Origin: DATFQE01 sp963739085 | Lineage (GTDB): Bacteria > Actinomycetota > Thermoleophilia > Gaiellales > Gaiellaceae | Reading direction: 5' to 3' | DNA: 64,000 nt | Assembly: GCA_963739085.1 (NCBI GenBank) | Contig: CAVTZA010000021.1 | Coordinates: 8,567 to 72,566 of the forward strand | Part shown: piece after piece, positions 7,868 through 16,802 of the stretch | How the letters are laid out: each line of letters starts with the position of its first letter | Position numbering within the stretch: position 1 is the first letter of the stretch | Made by a program: the position numbers and the translations under genes | The notes under the pieces: generated by a model | The model's input: only the letters and a program-made list of their open reading frames with translations | The model's database searches: none | What the model was told of the DNA's origin: nothing

Positions 7868-9967
7868 CTACGGGCCGTAGTCGAGCCAGGTGCCGAGCGG
7901 CGGCCGCTCGTCGACGCCGGGCTTGCTCCAGTCGCAGACTCCCGTCGGGAAGGTGGCCTGCAGCCGTGCCTGCTGCGCCGCCGTGAACGTGACCGGATAG
8001 GACGCGAAGTCGAGCGGCTTCAGCTGGCACTTCAACGTGTCTCCAGCGAGGCCGCCGCCCGCGGCCGTGCGCGTGTCGCCGAACGTCGGGAAGAGCGTCT
8101 CGCACTGGCCGGCCAGCTGATAGCCGAAGACCTCGTCGATCCTGGTCGTCGGGCCAGTCCAGCAGGCATCACTGAGGTCGCTCGGCCGATTGCGGATCAC
8201 CTTCTCGGCCGCCGTCCCACGAGCGGTGTCCGCGTGGATGGCGGCGAGCCACTGCTCCATCCGCGTCAGCGCCTCGACGGCCATGGCGCCGGCGCCGGCG
8301 TTGTTCGAGATGAAGATCACCTGGTTGGCAGCGGTGCCGTTCGCATCCTCCAGCCGCTGGCGCATCACGAACGAGTGGAAGCGCGTGTGGATGTCGCCCG
8401 GGAAGTCCGTGTAGCTACGGAAGTCGATGATCGGCGTCGAGGCGAGGCCGAGCCCGCCGGTGTTCACGCGTCCGGTCTCGTACGAGCGGACGACGCCGAT
8501 CGGGTCGGCCGCCACCCGCTGTGGGATCACCTGGCCGATCACGTCGTAGCCGCCGACGTTCTCGTTCAGCGAGACGAACTGCTCGGGCGTGATCGCCCCC
8601 GATTGGAGACCGGTCAGGCCGTACTGGAGGCCGATGTTGTCGAGCGGCCGCCACGCGAAGCCGTTCGCCGGGTTGCGGCCGAGTTGCGTCGCGATCTGCT
8701 CGAAGCTCGTGCAGCGGATCCCGTTCGGGTTCGTGACCGGGTTGTAGCGCGCGGCCACGGGAACTGCCCCCGGACACGCCTCGAGTGCGTTCGTGCGGCT
8801 GGCGAACGCGAGGTGCCAGAAGTTGCACGAGGTGAAGGTGCCGAACCCGCTGGCGGCCGCCCTTTGGGCCGCCGTCCACCCGGCGGCGACCCCGGCCGGG
8901 CTGGCGAAGTAGAGGGCGAGCAGCCGGCAGTCCGGCACGGTGCCGAGCGTCAGGGAGTCCTGGAACGTGGCACTGGGCAGGATGCCGTCGAGGATCCCCG
9001 GGTAGTTGTTGCCGATCAGGTGCTGCTGGATCGCGCCGCCCGAGCCGCCCCAGCCGATCGTGTAGCGCGGCACGCCGTAGGTCTCGATGAAGTGCTCCTT
9101 CACCATCAGCGCGGCCTCGGCGGAGATCACCTCGCTGCAGTTGTTGTCGTACACGTTGAGGCTCGACGAGGCGACGGCATAGCCGCGGGCGAGGAAGAGG
9201 TCGGTGAGCACGCCCCCCGAGCCCTGGCCCTGGTGGTAGCCGACGTTGCAGCCGCCGCCGAACGTGTAGACGAGGCGCTCGTTCCAGCCGGGCTCCGCGG
9301 TGAACGGGCTCGGCGGCGCGGCGGGATCGTAGAGCGTTGCGATCTCGTAGACCGCCCTGTCGATGGTGCCGCGCTCGAGGCGGACGATGTAGTCGACGGT
9401 GCGGCCGTCGAGCGTCGTCGTCTGCGCGAGGTCTGCCGGCCGCACGGTCGGGTCCGCGAGCGCTGCGAACTGGCCGCCCGTCGTCCGGTAGCGGTACGTG
9501 ACCTGCGTCGGTGCGGAGCAAGCGGCATCCGTCGGCGGCCCCAGCCCGTTCTGCACGGTCTCGCAGAAGAACGGCTGCTGCTGCGGCCCCGAGAAGAGCG
9601 GGCCGGTAATCGGATGGTTGACGACGTCGAGCCGTGCGGAGCGTCCCGGCGGCGTCCCCTTGCCGTTGCCATTGGCCCGAGCCAGGATCGTGTGTGGGCC
9701 GTTGCTCAGGCCGGAGACGAGGCCGAGCAGCGAGCCGTCGGGCATCGTCTGGAAGTCGGAGCGAACGTCGCTGCCGTCGACCTCGATGCGCAAATGCTTG
9801 GCAGCGCCGGGATCGTGCGTCCGGGCGCGGACGAGCACATCGCCGCCGGACACGTAGGCCGCCTTCGTCGAGACGGCCTCGAGCTCCGGCGCGGCGGCCG
9901 AGCCGCCACCCGGATCGGCGGCGGCGCCGTACGGCAGCGCCACGAAGGCGGTCAGCGACAGCGCCAC
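7868..9967 (-). CDS. Secreted DUF6351-family alpha/beta hydrolase
   Basis: 699 residues of a large exported hydrolase-like protein of the DUF6351 family (tannase/PHB-depolymerase-like fold). The nucleophile elbow is GWGGSGGAIQ, and many cysteines (for example FGGGCNVGY, VYDNNCSE) fit an extracytoplasmic protein. The listed GTG start leaves a truncated signal peptide. One extra G in the G-run at about 9995-9998 would connect it in frame to GTG 10005, which has GGGGGAGG eight bases upstream, and would give a perfect leader MNRGLLGFRRAALVALSLT. I therefore think the true start is 10005 and the run is one base short. Substrate unknown. Confidence 0.8.
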   Translation of the reverse strand: MALSLTAFVALPYGAAADPGGGSAAAPELEAVSTKAAYVSGGDVLVRARTHDPGAAKHLRIEVDGSDVRSDFQTMPDGSLLGLVSGLSNGPHTILARANGNGKGTPPGRSARLDVVNHPITGPLFSGPQQQPFFCETVQNGLGPPTDAACSAPTQVTYRYRTTGGQFAALADPTVRPADLAQTTTLDGRTVDYIVRLERGTIDRAVYEIATLYDPAAPPSPFTAEPGWNERLVYTFGGGCNVGYHQGQGSGGVLTDLFLARGYAVASSSLNVYDNNCSEVISAEAALMVKEHFIETYGVPRYTIGWGGSGGAIQQHLIGNNYPGILDGILPSATFQDSLTLGTVPDCRLLALYFASPAGVAAGWTAAQRAAASGFGTFTSCNFWHLAFASRTNALEACPGAVPVAARYNPVTNPNGIRCTSFEQIATQLGRNPANGFAWRPLDNIGLQYGLTGLQSGAITPEQFVSLNENVGGYDVIGQVIPQRVAADPIGVVRSYETGRVNTGGLGLASTPIIDFRSYTDFPGDIHTRFHSFVMRQRLEDANGTAANQVIFISNNAGAGAMAVEALTRMEQWLAAIHADTARGTAAEKVIRNRPSDLSDACWTGPTTRIDEVFGYQLAGQCETLFPTFGDTRTAAGGGLAGDTLKCQLKPLDFASYPVTFTAAQQARLQATFPTGVCDWSKPGVDERPPLGTWLDYGP

Positions 9968-9997
9968 AAGCGCGGCGCGGCGGAAACCGAGCAGCCC

Positions 9998-11605
9998 CTA
10001 TTCACGGTAAGACCTCCCCCTTGGTTTGCTGGCGTTCGCGAGCAAACCACAGCGTCGGCCGAGCATTGCCGTCGTCACGGTCGGCGCGCGCCCTACGGCC
10101 AGGGCGCCGTCGAAGACAGCGCTGAGCGGCGCGATCAGGGCGAGTGGGCCACCCCCGATGCGCGTCGCCATGTCGCCCTGAATCTGCGTTGCCGTGCGTG
10201 CCTGGTTGTAGACGCGGACCTCGTCGATTCGACCCGAGAAGTACTGACCGTAGAGAGGAGTCACCGCCGATCGTCAGCGGTCCGGCCGAGGCTTTGATCG
10301 TGCCCGTCCGGGCGCGTACTCGCGACCTGCGTGCCGTTGACATAGAGCCGCAGCGTCGCCCCGTCGTAGGTGCCGGCCAGGTGCGTCCAGACGTTGACGG
10401 CGAGGCTGCTCGTCCCGTGACGTCGTCCGAGTAGTTGCCGACCCAAGACCGCCTCCGACGACGGGCCGCCCGGAGTTGCGAGGAGGTCGCCTCGAGGTAG
10501 TAGTCGTCGGCGCCCTTGTAGATGACGTCCCGCCAGGCGCTGTTGACGGTCGGTCGGGAAGACCCACGCCTCCAGGGTCATCGCGTTCGTCAGGCGCAGG
10601 GACGGCGCATCGGGGACGGTCACGCGCGCGCTCGACCCGTTGAAGCTCAGGCGCGTTGCCGTACTTGCCGCTCGTCGTCCAGGTGGTGTTCGCGACCGTG
10701 CCGGAGTTGCCGCTGCCGGACGAGTCGGCGACGCGTGGTTCCCGTTCCCTCGTCGAAGGAGTAGGCGGCGACGAGGCCCGAGCCGGCCGCCTGCGTCACG
10801 GCGGTGGCGGTGCCCGAGTACGGGCCCGAGGTTGACCGCCGCGTCGACCGCGCGGACACGGTAGGTGTAGCTCGTGGACGGCGGTCAGGCCGCCGTCCGT
10901 GTAGCTCGTCCCCGTCGGGGTCGCGATCTGCGTGAACACACTGCAGCCCGCGTTCTGACAGCGCTCCACCCGATAACCCGTCACCCCGACGTTGTCCGTC
11001 GCCGCATTCCAGGTCAGGCTGATCTGCGACGAGCTGCGTCGCCGTCGCCTGCAGGTTCCCCGGCGCCGTCGGCGGCTGCGTGTCCGGCGCCGCCGGCGTC
11101 ACCGCCGTGGCCGTGCCCGAGTAGGGCCCCAGGTTGATCGCCGCGTCGACCGCGCGGACGCGATACGTGTAGCTGGTCGACGCGGTCAGGCCAGTGTCGC
11201 TGTAGCTCGTCCCGGTCGGCGTGGCGATCTGCGTGAAGACGTTGCAGCCCGCGTTCTGGCACCGCTCGACGCGATAACCGGTGACGCCGACATTGTCCGT
11301 CGCCGCATTCCAGGTCAGATTGATCTGCGTCGAACTGGTCGCCGTCGCCTGCAGGTTCCCCGGCGCCGTCGGCGGCTGCGTGTCCGCCTGGGTGACCGCG
11401 GTGGCGGTGCCGGAGTAGGGCCGAGGTTGGTGGCGGCGTCGACCGCGCGGACGCGATAGCTGTAACTCGTCGACGGCGCCAAGCCGCCGTCGGTGTAGCT
11501 CGTCCCGTCGGCGTAGCGATCTGCGTGAAGACGTGCAGCCCGCGTTCTGGCACCGCTCCACGCGGTAACCGGTAACCCCGACGTTGTCCGTCGCCGCATT
11601 CCAGG
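9998..11605 (-). pseudogene. C-terminal part of the giant secreted dehydrogenase-like protein (FN3 repeats, second LamG), frame broken many times
   Basis: Minus-strand sequence continuing the gene that starts at 15306. It encodes the last FN3 repeats (DTQPPTAPGNLQATAT... units) and a second LamG/concanavalin-like domain (AYSFDEGTGTT, then LTNAMTLEAWVFPT, then PLYGQYFSGRIDEVRVYN). The correct frame changes at least six times, each by one base, and the stop near 9998-10000 is uncertain. The FN3 spacing of 301, 291, 295 and 300 bases shows missing bases inside an otherwise near-constant repeat, so assembly or read error in repetitive GC-rich DNA is likely. Confidence 0.6.
10140..10790 (-). repeat. 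Second LamG module, diverged copy of the module at about 12275-12910
   Basis: This stretch is very similar base for base to 12275-12910, about 2.1 kb away: both share ATTCGACC...GAAGTACTG, GGCTTTGATCG, GCGACCTGCGTGCCGTTGAC and CCGTCGTAGGTG. It encodes a LamG-type jelly roll that commonly binds carbohydrate in secreted proteins. The two modules flank the FN3 block. Confidence 0.7.
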
Positions 11606-12270
11606 TCAGATTGATCTGCGTCGAACTGGTCGCCGTCGCCTGCAGTTCCCCGGCGCCGTCGGCGGCTGCGTGTCCGCCTGGCGTGACGGCGGTGGCGGTG
11701 CCCGAGTACGGGCCGAGATTGACCGCCGCATCAACCGCGCGGACACGGTAGGTGTAGCTCGTGGACGGCGGTCAAGCCGCCGTCCGTGTAGCTCGTCCCC
11801 GTCGGCGTCGCGATCTGCGTGAAGACATTGCAGCCCGCGTTCTGACAGCGCTCCACCCGATAACCCGTCACCCCGACGTTGTCCGTCGCCGCATTCCAGG
11901 TCAGGCTGATCTGCGACGAGCTGGTCGCCGTCGCCTGCAGGTTCCCCGGCGCCGTCGGCGGCGTCGTGTCCGCCGCCGCCTGCGTCACCGCCGTGGCCGT
12001 GCCCGAGTAGGGCCCCAGGTTGATCGCCGCGTCGACGGCGCGGACGCGATACGTGTAGCTGGTCGACGCGGTCAGGCCAATGTCGCTGTAGCTCGTCCCG
12101 GTCGGCGTGGCGATCTGCGTGAACACGTTGCAGCCCGCGTTCTGGCACCGCTCGACCCGATAACCGGTGACACCGACATTGTCCGTCGCCGCAGCTCCAG
12201 GTCAGATTGATCTGCGTCGAACTGGTCGCCGTCGCCTGCAAGTTCCCCGGCGCCGTCGGCGGCTGCGTGT
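10790..12270 (-). repeat. Five tandem FN3 repeats of about 300 bases
   Basis: The marker GCCCGCGTTCTG occurs at 10946, 11247, 11538, 11833 and 12133, giving periods of 301, 291, 295 and 300 bases. Each unit encodes a fibronectin type III domain (TAPGNLQATATS at the start, GYRVERCQNAGC in the middle, SYTYRVRAVDAA near the end). The units are nearly identical, pointing to recent tandem duplication or gene conversion. The cysteines in RCQNAGC could form an intradomain disulphide, unusual for FN3. Confidence 0.85.
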
Positions 12271-14416
12271 CGGGCGGGGGAGCCCCGCCGATCGGCGTCG
12301 CCATGTCGGTCTGGACCTGCGCCTGCGTCAGGGCGGAGTTATAGATACGAACGTCGTCGATTCGACCAGCGAAGTACTGCCCATAGAGAGGGTCACCGCC
12401 GAACGTCAGCGGCCCGGCGGAGGCTTTGATCGCGCCCGTCCTGGGGGTGCTCGCGACCTGCGTGCCGTTGACAAAGAGTCGCAGCGTCGCCCCGTCGTAG
12501 GTGGCCGCCAGGTGCGTCCAGACGTTGACCGCGAGGTTGCTCGTCCCGTACGTCTCCGAGTAGATGCCGCCGAAGACCCCTCCGATGACCGGCCGCCCGG
12601 AGTTGGAGGAGGTCCCCTCGAGGTAGTAGTCGTCCGCACCCTTGTAGATCACGTCCCGCCAGGCACTGTTCACGGTCGTCGGGAAGACCCAGGCCTCGAG
12701 GGTCATGGCGTTCGTCGGCCGCAGCGAGGGCGAGTCGGGGACGGTCACCCGCGCGCTCGAGCCGTTGAACGAGAGCGCGTTTCCGTACTTGCCCGCGGTG
12801 GTCCAGGTCGCGCTCCCGATCGAGCCGGCGTTCCCACTCCCGGAAGCGTCGGCGACAGTCGTGCCGGCGCCTTCGTTGAAGGAGTAGGCCCCGACGAGGC
12901 CGCCTGGGCCTGACGTCGCCTGGTAGGTGGCGACGAGGCTCTGGTCGACGTTCGGAACGGTGACGCCGTGGGTCTGCGCCCCTCCGTCGGACCACGAGGC
13001 GAAGGTGTACGCAGTCCCTCCGCTCGACTGGTTCGGCGCAGTGATCGTGTGCTGGAAGCCCTTCAGGTCGTCCATCACGAACGGCGTCTGCTTGCTGATC
13101 CCGTCGACCATCAACGTCAGGCCGCTCGGCACGGTGTCGTAATTCACGTTGACCTTGTCCGGGAAGACGGTGACCGACGTCGAGGCGGTCAACCCGGTGG
13201 AATCGGTGACCGTGAGCACGATCTCGTAGTTCGTCGAGCCCTCGAAGTCGTGTCCGCTCGTGGGGATCTGGAGCGTTCCGCTCGTCGTGTTCGTGAACGG
13301 CCCGCCCCCCGGATGGATGTGCGAGTCGTGGTGGAAGAGGATCGTCCAGGAGAAGGCGCTCGCCGGGAGTGGCCCGTCCTCCGCGTCGGTCGCCGACCCG
13401 GAGTACGTGATCGTGTCGCCGGCCCTGAAGGTGGCTCCGGTCGCCGGCATGAGAATGGTCGGCGTCGGAGGCGTGCCCACCCTGATCGTGAGATCGTTCG
13501 ACACCGCGGTGCTGGAGCCGTCGGAGACCGTGAGCCGGGCGACGTACTGGCCAGGGTTCTGGTAGGTGTGCGTCGGGTTCGCCTGCGTCGAAGTCCCCCC
13601 GTCCCCGAACGTCCACGAGTAGGAGAGCGGCACGCCCTCGGGATCGGACGATCCCGCGCTCGAGAAGCCGACGGGTAGGGGCGCCTGGCCGGAGGTGGGA
13701 TTCGCGCTCGCCGCCGCGACCGGCTGCTGGTTTCCGACGACGTAGCGGATCCGCCTGATCGCCGCCGGGTTCTGCGTATCGCCGAAGAAGCCGATGTCCA
13801 CGTAGTAGAGCGATCCGTCCGGCCCCTCGAGGAGTTTGACCGGGTCGCCCATGGCCAGGTTGTCCAGGCTTCCGTCAGCGGGCCAGAAGCTCATGACCTG
13901 CTGGAGATCGCCGTTCCCGTCGAACTTGGCTCGGTGAATCCAGTGCTGTACGTAATCGCCGAAGAAGTAGCTGCCGTAGTACTCGCTCGGGAACTGGCTC
14001 CCGCGATAGACGACGCCGCCGGTGATGCATGCGTCCCGCCCTCCGTCCGTGTACGAGTAGGTCGGGTTCGTCATTCCCGAGACGCCGCACGGTCCCTCAC
14101 AGGTCGGCCAGCCGTAGTTCGCGCCGCGCACGCCGACGTTGAGCTCCTCGGTGGGAGTTGCTGGAGCCCACGTCGCCGATGAACATCTTTCCCGTGACCG
14201 GGTCGATCGACATCCTGTATGGGTTGCGGAGTCCGTAGGCCCAGATCTCGTCCCGGTTGGGGCCCGCCCCGTCGTAGAACGGATTGTCCGTCGGGATCGT
14301 CCCGTCCTTGTTGATCCGCAAGATCTTGCCCCGCGGAATGTCGAGTCGTTGCGCATCGGCCGGCGTCCAGTTGTCGCCGGTCGAGATGTAGAGCTTGCCG
14401 TCAGTGCCGAAGGCAA
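11606..14416 (-). CDS. Central part of secreted glucose/sorbosone dehydrogenase-like protein with PKD, Ig-like, LamG and FN3 modules
   Basis: The reliable frame runs from about 14160 to about 12190. Order N to C: end of a six-bladed GSDH propeller (GANYGWPTCEG, YRGSQFPSEYYGSYFFGDY, KLLEGPDGSLYYVD), PKD domain (YSWTFGDGGTSTQANPTHTY), two Ig-like modules, LamG (GLVGAYSFNEGAGTT; MTLEAWVFPT), then FN3. Upstream of about 14160 the propeller continues in another frame (14097-14321: NPFYDGAGPNRDEIWAYGLRNPYR). GSDH-family proteins oxidise sugars with PQQ; the modular tail suggests polysaccharide attachment. Sequence past 12190 is out of frame in this reading. Confidence 0.75.
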   Translation of the reverse strand: MPSALTASSTSRPATTGRRPMRNDSTFRGARSCGSTRTGRSRRTIRSTTGRAPTGTRSGPTDSATHTGCRSTRSRERCSSATWAPATPTEELNVGVRGANYGWPTCEGPCGVSGMTNPTYSYTDGGRDACITGGVVYRGSQFPSEYYGSYFFGDYVQHWIHRAKFDGNGDLQQVMSFWPADGSLDNLAMGDPVKLLEGPDGSLYYVDIGFFGDTQNPAAIRRIRYVVGNQQPVAAASANPTSGQAPLPVGFSSAGSSDPEGVPLSYSWTFGDGGTSTQANPTHTYQNPGQYVARLTVSDGSSTAVSNDLTIRVGTPPTPTILMPATGATFRAGDTITYSGSATDAEDGPLPASAFSWTILFHHDSHIHPGGGPFTNTTSGTLQIPTSGHDFEGSTNYEIVLTVTDSTGLTASTSVTVFPDKVNVNYDTVPSGLTLMVDGISKQTPFVMDDLKGFQHTITAPNQSSGGTAYTFASWSDGGAQTHGVTVPNVDQSLVATYQATSGPGGLVGAYSFNEGAGTTVADASGSGNAGSIGSATWTTAGKYGNALSFNGSSARVTVPDSPSLRPTNAMTLEAWVFPTTVNSAWRDVIYKGADDYYLEGTSSNSGRPVIGGVFGGIYSETYGTSNLAVNVWTHLAATYDGATLRLFVNGTQVASTPRTGAIKASAGPLTFGGDPLYGQYFAGRIDDVRIYNSALTQAQVQTDMATPIGGAPPPDTQPPTAPGNLQATATSSTQINLTWSCGDGQCRCHRLSGRAVPERGLQRVHADRHADRDELQRHWPDRVDQLHVSRPRRRRGDQPGALLGHGHGGDAGGGGHDAADGAGEPAGDGDQLVADQPDLECGDGQRRGDGLSGGALSERGLQCLHADRDADGDELHGRRLDRRPRATPTVSARLMRRSISARTRAPPPPSRQADTQPPTAPGNCRRRRPVRRRSI

Positions 14417-14436
14417 GCGCGCCGCCGAGGAGTCCT

Positions 14437-15306
14437 TCAGCCCGCGATGTCGGGGTCCTCCCAGAGCATCACTTCACTTCCTGGAACGGTCCCGTTACCG
14501 CTGGCCGTGAACCGCGACACTCGGTTGTGGTTCCCGGAGGCGGTCGCGCGCGTATAGAAGATGTAGTAGAAGCCGTTCTGGGCGAAGTTCGGATCGACCT
14601 GGATGTCCAGCAGTCCCTGCTCGTGGATCAGTCGGCTTCCGTCCAGTTGCAGGAACGGCGTCGGGTCCGGCTGACTGGCCCCGGGCTGGACCACCCAGAT
14701 CGTCTCGGTCAGCTCCCCGACGAGCATGCGGCGGTCGGGGAGGAATGCCAGGGTGGTCGCGGCGGTGATCCCGGGCACGACGACCTCGTTGACGAAGCCG
14801 GGATTGGTCGTCGTGACGGAAACACCGGTCGACGTCTTCTGGTTGCCGGCCGCGTCTCGGGCAACGGCCGTCAGCACGTGAGCGCCGTTGCTCACCGTGG
14901 TCGAGTCCCATTCGCGCAGATACGGCGCGGTGGTGTCCACTCCGAGGCTGGTGCTGCCGTCCAGGAAGAACTCCACGGACTGCACGCCCACGTCGTCGGT
15001 AGCGTTGGCTGCCAGGCTCACGACGTGAGTTGCCGTCGATCCAGCGGTCGGGGACGTGAGCGAGACGGTGGGAGGCGTCGTGTCGGCCGCCACCTGCCCG
15101 TGCGCCTCGGGTGCGGGGATCGACGACGGCAGGAGGGTCCCGAGCACCACTGCTGCGACCAGCAGCAGAAGCAGGTTGGCGCGCCGACTTGCGACCTGCC
15201 CGCCAGAGCGCGCCGCGACGGGCTGACCGCACTCCCTCGAGCGGACGCCGGAGTGACGTCCGAACCTAGGGGCATCGACGCGTCCAGAACACCGCAGCCT
15301 CCTCAA
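14437..15306 (-). CDS. N-terminal part of the secreted GSDH-like protein (signal, Ig-like, propeller start)
   Basis: 289 residues. A hydrophobic export segment (LLLLLVAAVVLGTLL, about residues 44-60) is followed by an Ig-like domain (TPPTVSLTSPTAGST ... VEFFLDG) and the first blades of a glucose/sorbosone dehydrogenase propeller (TTLAFLPDRRMLVGELT; HEQGLLDIQVDPNF; FYYIFYTR). HEQGLL carries the family's conserved histidine-glutamate. The frame stops at 14437 after DPDIAG, where the next frame resumes with LGGALAFGTDGKLYISTGDN, so a one-base shift lies near 14440. The likely whole gene is 9998-15306, roughly 1,750 residues. Confidence 0.8.
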   Translation of the reverse strand: MRRLRCSGRVDAPRFGRHSGVRSRECGQPVAARSGGQVASRRANLLLLLVAAVVLGTLLPSSIPAPEAHGQVAADTTPPTVSLTSPTAGSTATHVVSLAANATDDVGVQSVEFFLDGSTSLGVDTTAPYLREWDSTTVSNGAHVLTAVARDAAGNQKTSTGVSVTTTNPGFVNEVVVPGITAATTLAFLPDRRMLVGELTETIWVVQPGASQPDPTPFLQLDGSRLIHEQGLLDIQVDPNFAQNGFYYIFYTRATASGNHNRVSRFTASGNGTVPGSEVMLWEDPDIAG

Positions 15307-15407
15307 ACCTGATTTTCTGGGCGCGCCGACATCGTGACACAGATGGCGGTAAAGACAAAGGGCGGGAGCCTCGGCCGACGGGCGAAAGCTGGCCCGCGGA
15401 GCGCCGT

Positions 15408-15435
15408 GGGGTCGCCGCCGGTGAGCGGCGACCCC
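15408..15435 (-). terminator. Hairpin terminator after the cupin/membrane-protein operon
   Basis: Perfect 11-base inverted repeat GGGGTCGCCGC, loop CGGTGA, complement, 18 bases past the stop at 15454 of the minus-strand operon. The gap 15307-15453 holds nothing else I recognise. Confidence 0.65.
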
Positions 15436-15453
15436 TCGGCGAGATCGCTGGGC

Positions 15454-16104
15454 CTACGAGCGGGCGACGAGCATCACGAGCGAAGCGACCGCGATCCAGG
15501 CGAGCCAGGCGAACATCCCGAGGAACGCGACCGTCGCGAGTGACGCGATCCCCGCGAGAACGCCGAGCCAGCCCAGCCAGGCCGGCAGCCCGCCGCGCAT
15601 GGCCGCGAGCGAGGCGGCGACGGCGAGGACGGCCGCGCCCACGCCGGCCGCGCCGAACGCGAACCAGCCGACGTCGTCGAAGGCTAGGTACGCCTGTGCC
15701 TGGGCGAGCGCGACCGCGCGGTTCCCGGGCACGTCGACGAGCGGCGCCATCCACACCGTCCAGCAGAGGGAGAAGCAGAGCGTGAACAGCGTGCCGCCGA
15801 TCAGCACGAGCGCGGACTCGGTCGCGGTCGCGATTCCCTGCAGGCGAGCGTGGAGCCCGGCGACGAAGAGGCCGCCGAGCGCGATCGAGGCGAGCGCGAA
15901 GAGCGCGATGGCGACGGTCCAGGCCTCGTGGGCATGGGCGTAAGCGACGACCTCCGCAGGGGTCTCCCCGGTGTCGTCGCTGGCCGGGCTGAGCATGATC
16001 CCGATCAGGCCGGCGACGAGGCCGAGGCCGCCGAGCGGAGCCAGAAGCCTCGCCCAGTTGATCCGGGAGCGGACGAGACCGGTATCGAGTGTGGTCGTGG
16101 TCAT
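15454..16104 (-). CDS. Six-helix membrane protein, DUF4386-like
   Basis: 216 residues with about six hydrophobic segments (LLAPLGGLGLVAGLIGIML; VAIALFALASIALGG; ALVLIGGTLFTLCFSLCW; GWFAFGAAGVGAAVLAVAAS; two more near the C-terminus). The pattern resembles DUF4386 proteins, of unknown function. It follows the cupin gene by 26 bases on the same strand, with AAGGAGGAACACGC just before its ATG, so both are probably one operon facing the SARP regulator. Confidence 0.75.
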   Translation of the reverse strand: MTTTTLDTGLVRSRINWARLLAPLGGLGLVAGLIGIMLSPASDDTGETPAEVVAYAHAHEAWTVAIALFALASIALGGLFVAGLHARLQGIATATESALVLIGGTLFTLCFSLCWTVWMAPLVDVPGNRAVALAQAQAYLAFDDVGWFAFGAAGVGAAVLAVAASLAAMRGGLPAWLGWLGVLAGIASLATVAFLGMFAWLAWIAVASLVMLVARS

Positions 16105-16130
16105 GCGTGTTCCTCCTTCGCGAATTGGGA

Positions 16131-16706
16131 CTAGACGCCGAGGGCCGTCGGGGCCTTGGGCGCGCTGGGCTCGTACGCCGGCCGGTAACCGACGAGGCGG
16201 CCGAGCGGTGCACCCAGAGCGAGCCCGAGCCGTTGGAGCCAGGCGGGCGGGAACGGCAGCCGCACGTCACCGAAGTGGTGGCGGGCGATGACTGCGAGCC
16301 GCAGCGGGTTCGGCATGCCCTTGCGGTTGACCTTGCCGTCGGCCGCGAGCGAGAACATGGTCTCGATGAGCTGCTCGAACTCGAGTGCAGGCGTGATCTC
16401 GCACACGAAGTGCGCGGTCTCCTCGCCGACGTTCCGGAACCTGTGCGGCATGCCGGCCGGGACGAGCACCCGGTCGCCGGGCTTCGCGACGACCTTCTGC
16501 TTGCCGAGGCGGAACTCGATCTCGCCCCCGAGGACCTCGAACAGCTCGTCCTGCGCGGGATGGACGTGGGCCGCGGCGACGGCGCCGTTCGGCTCCACGA
16601 GGGTCTCGACGACGACGCGCTCGCCGTTCGAGTCGGCCGACGTCGTGCGGAACACGAGCGTCTCGCCGGTGACGGGGTTCGTCAGGGTCTGGCCGGTGGT
16701 GATCAC
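16131..16706 (-). CDS. Cupin-domain protein
   Basis: 191 residues. The single cupin barrel covers residues 25-115: HVHPAQDELFEVLGG gives the first metal motif (H-x-H...E) and PAGMPHRF the second (P-G-x-P-H). A C-terminal extension (residues 120-191) contains RLAVIARHHF and a proline-rich stretch. GTG start at 16706 with GGAGGAAG just upstream. It is the first gene of a two-gene unit divergent from the SARP regulator; the 96-base gap holds repeats that look like SARP sites, so control by that regulator is likely. Function (isomerase, dioxygenase or sensor) cannot be read. Confidence 0.85.
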   Translation of the reverse strand: MITTGQTLTNPVTGETLVFRTTSADSNGERVVVETLVEPNGAVAAAHVHPAQDELFEVLGGEIEFRLGKQKVVAKPGDRVLVPAGMPHRFRNVGEETAHFVCEITPALEFEQLIETMFSLAADGKVNRKGMPNPLRLAVIARHHFGDVRLPFPPAWLQRLGLALGAPLGRLVGYRPAYEPSAPKAPTALGV

Positions 16707-16760
16707 GTGCTTCCTCCTTGGTGCGGGTTGGTCGGGACGCCACGCACGATCGAGGCGGCC

Positions 16761-16801
16761 GCTTACGATCCGCCCAAGGTCGGCTTAAGAGGTCGTTTAA
16801 G
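16761..16801. promoter_or_regulatory. Direct repeats at about 11-base spacing, candidate SARP operator
   Basis: Four similar units start at 16761, 16772, 16783 and 16795: GCTTACGATCC, GCCCAAGGTCG, GCTTAAGAGGTC, GTTTAAGCGTG. SARP regulators bind heptameric direct repeats on one helix face spaced 11 or 22 bases. The block lies 55 bases before the cupin start and runs into the GTG of the regulator itself, so it could control both directions. Compare 26171-26197. Confidence 0.5.
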
Positions 16802-16802
16802 C

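Noticed and set aside
7391..10297. A 968-residue plus-strand open frame opposite the DUF6351 gene
   Set aside because: Arginine-rich, low-complexity translation with no domain, and its strand opposes a frame with clear hydrolase motifs; long antisense frames are expected at about 70% GC.
10790..12270. CRISPR array or rearrangement hotspot as explanation of the 300-base repeats
   Set aside because: Units translate to FN3 domains without spacers, so they are protein-domain repeats.
16089..16802. N-terminal extension of the AfsR-like protein over the cupin gene
   Set aside because: SARP proteins begin with the VEFRLLGPLEV strand, so translation starts at GTG 16803; the extension is antisense to the cupin.
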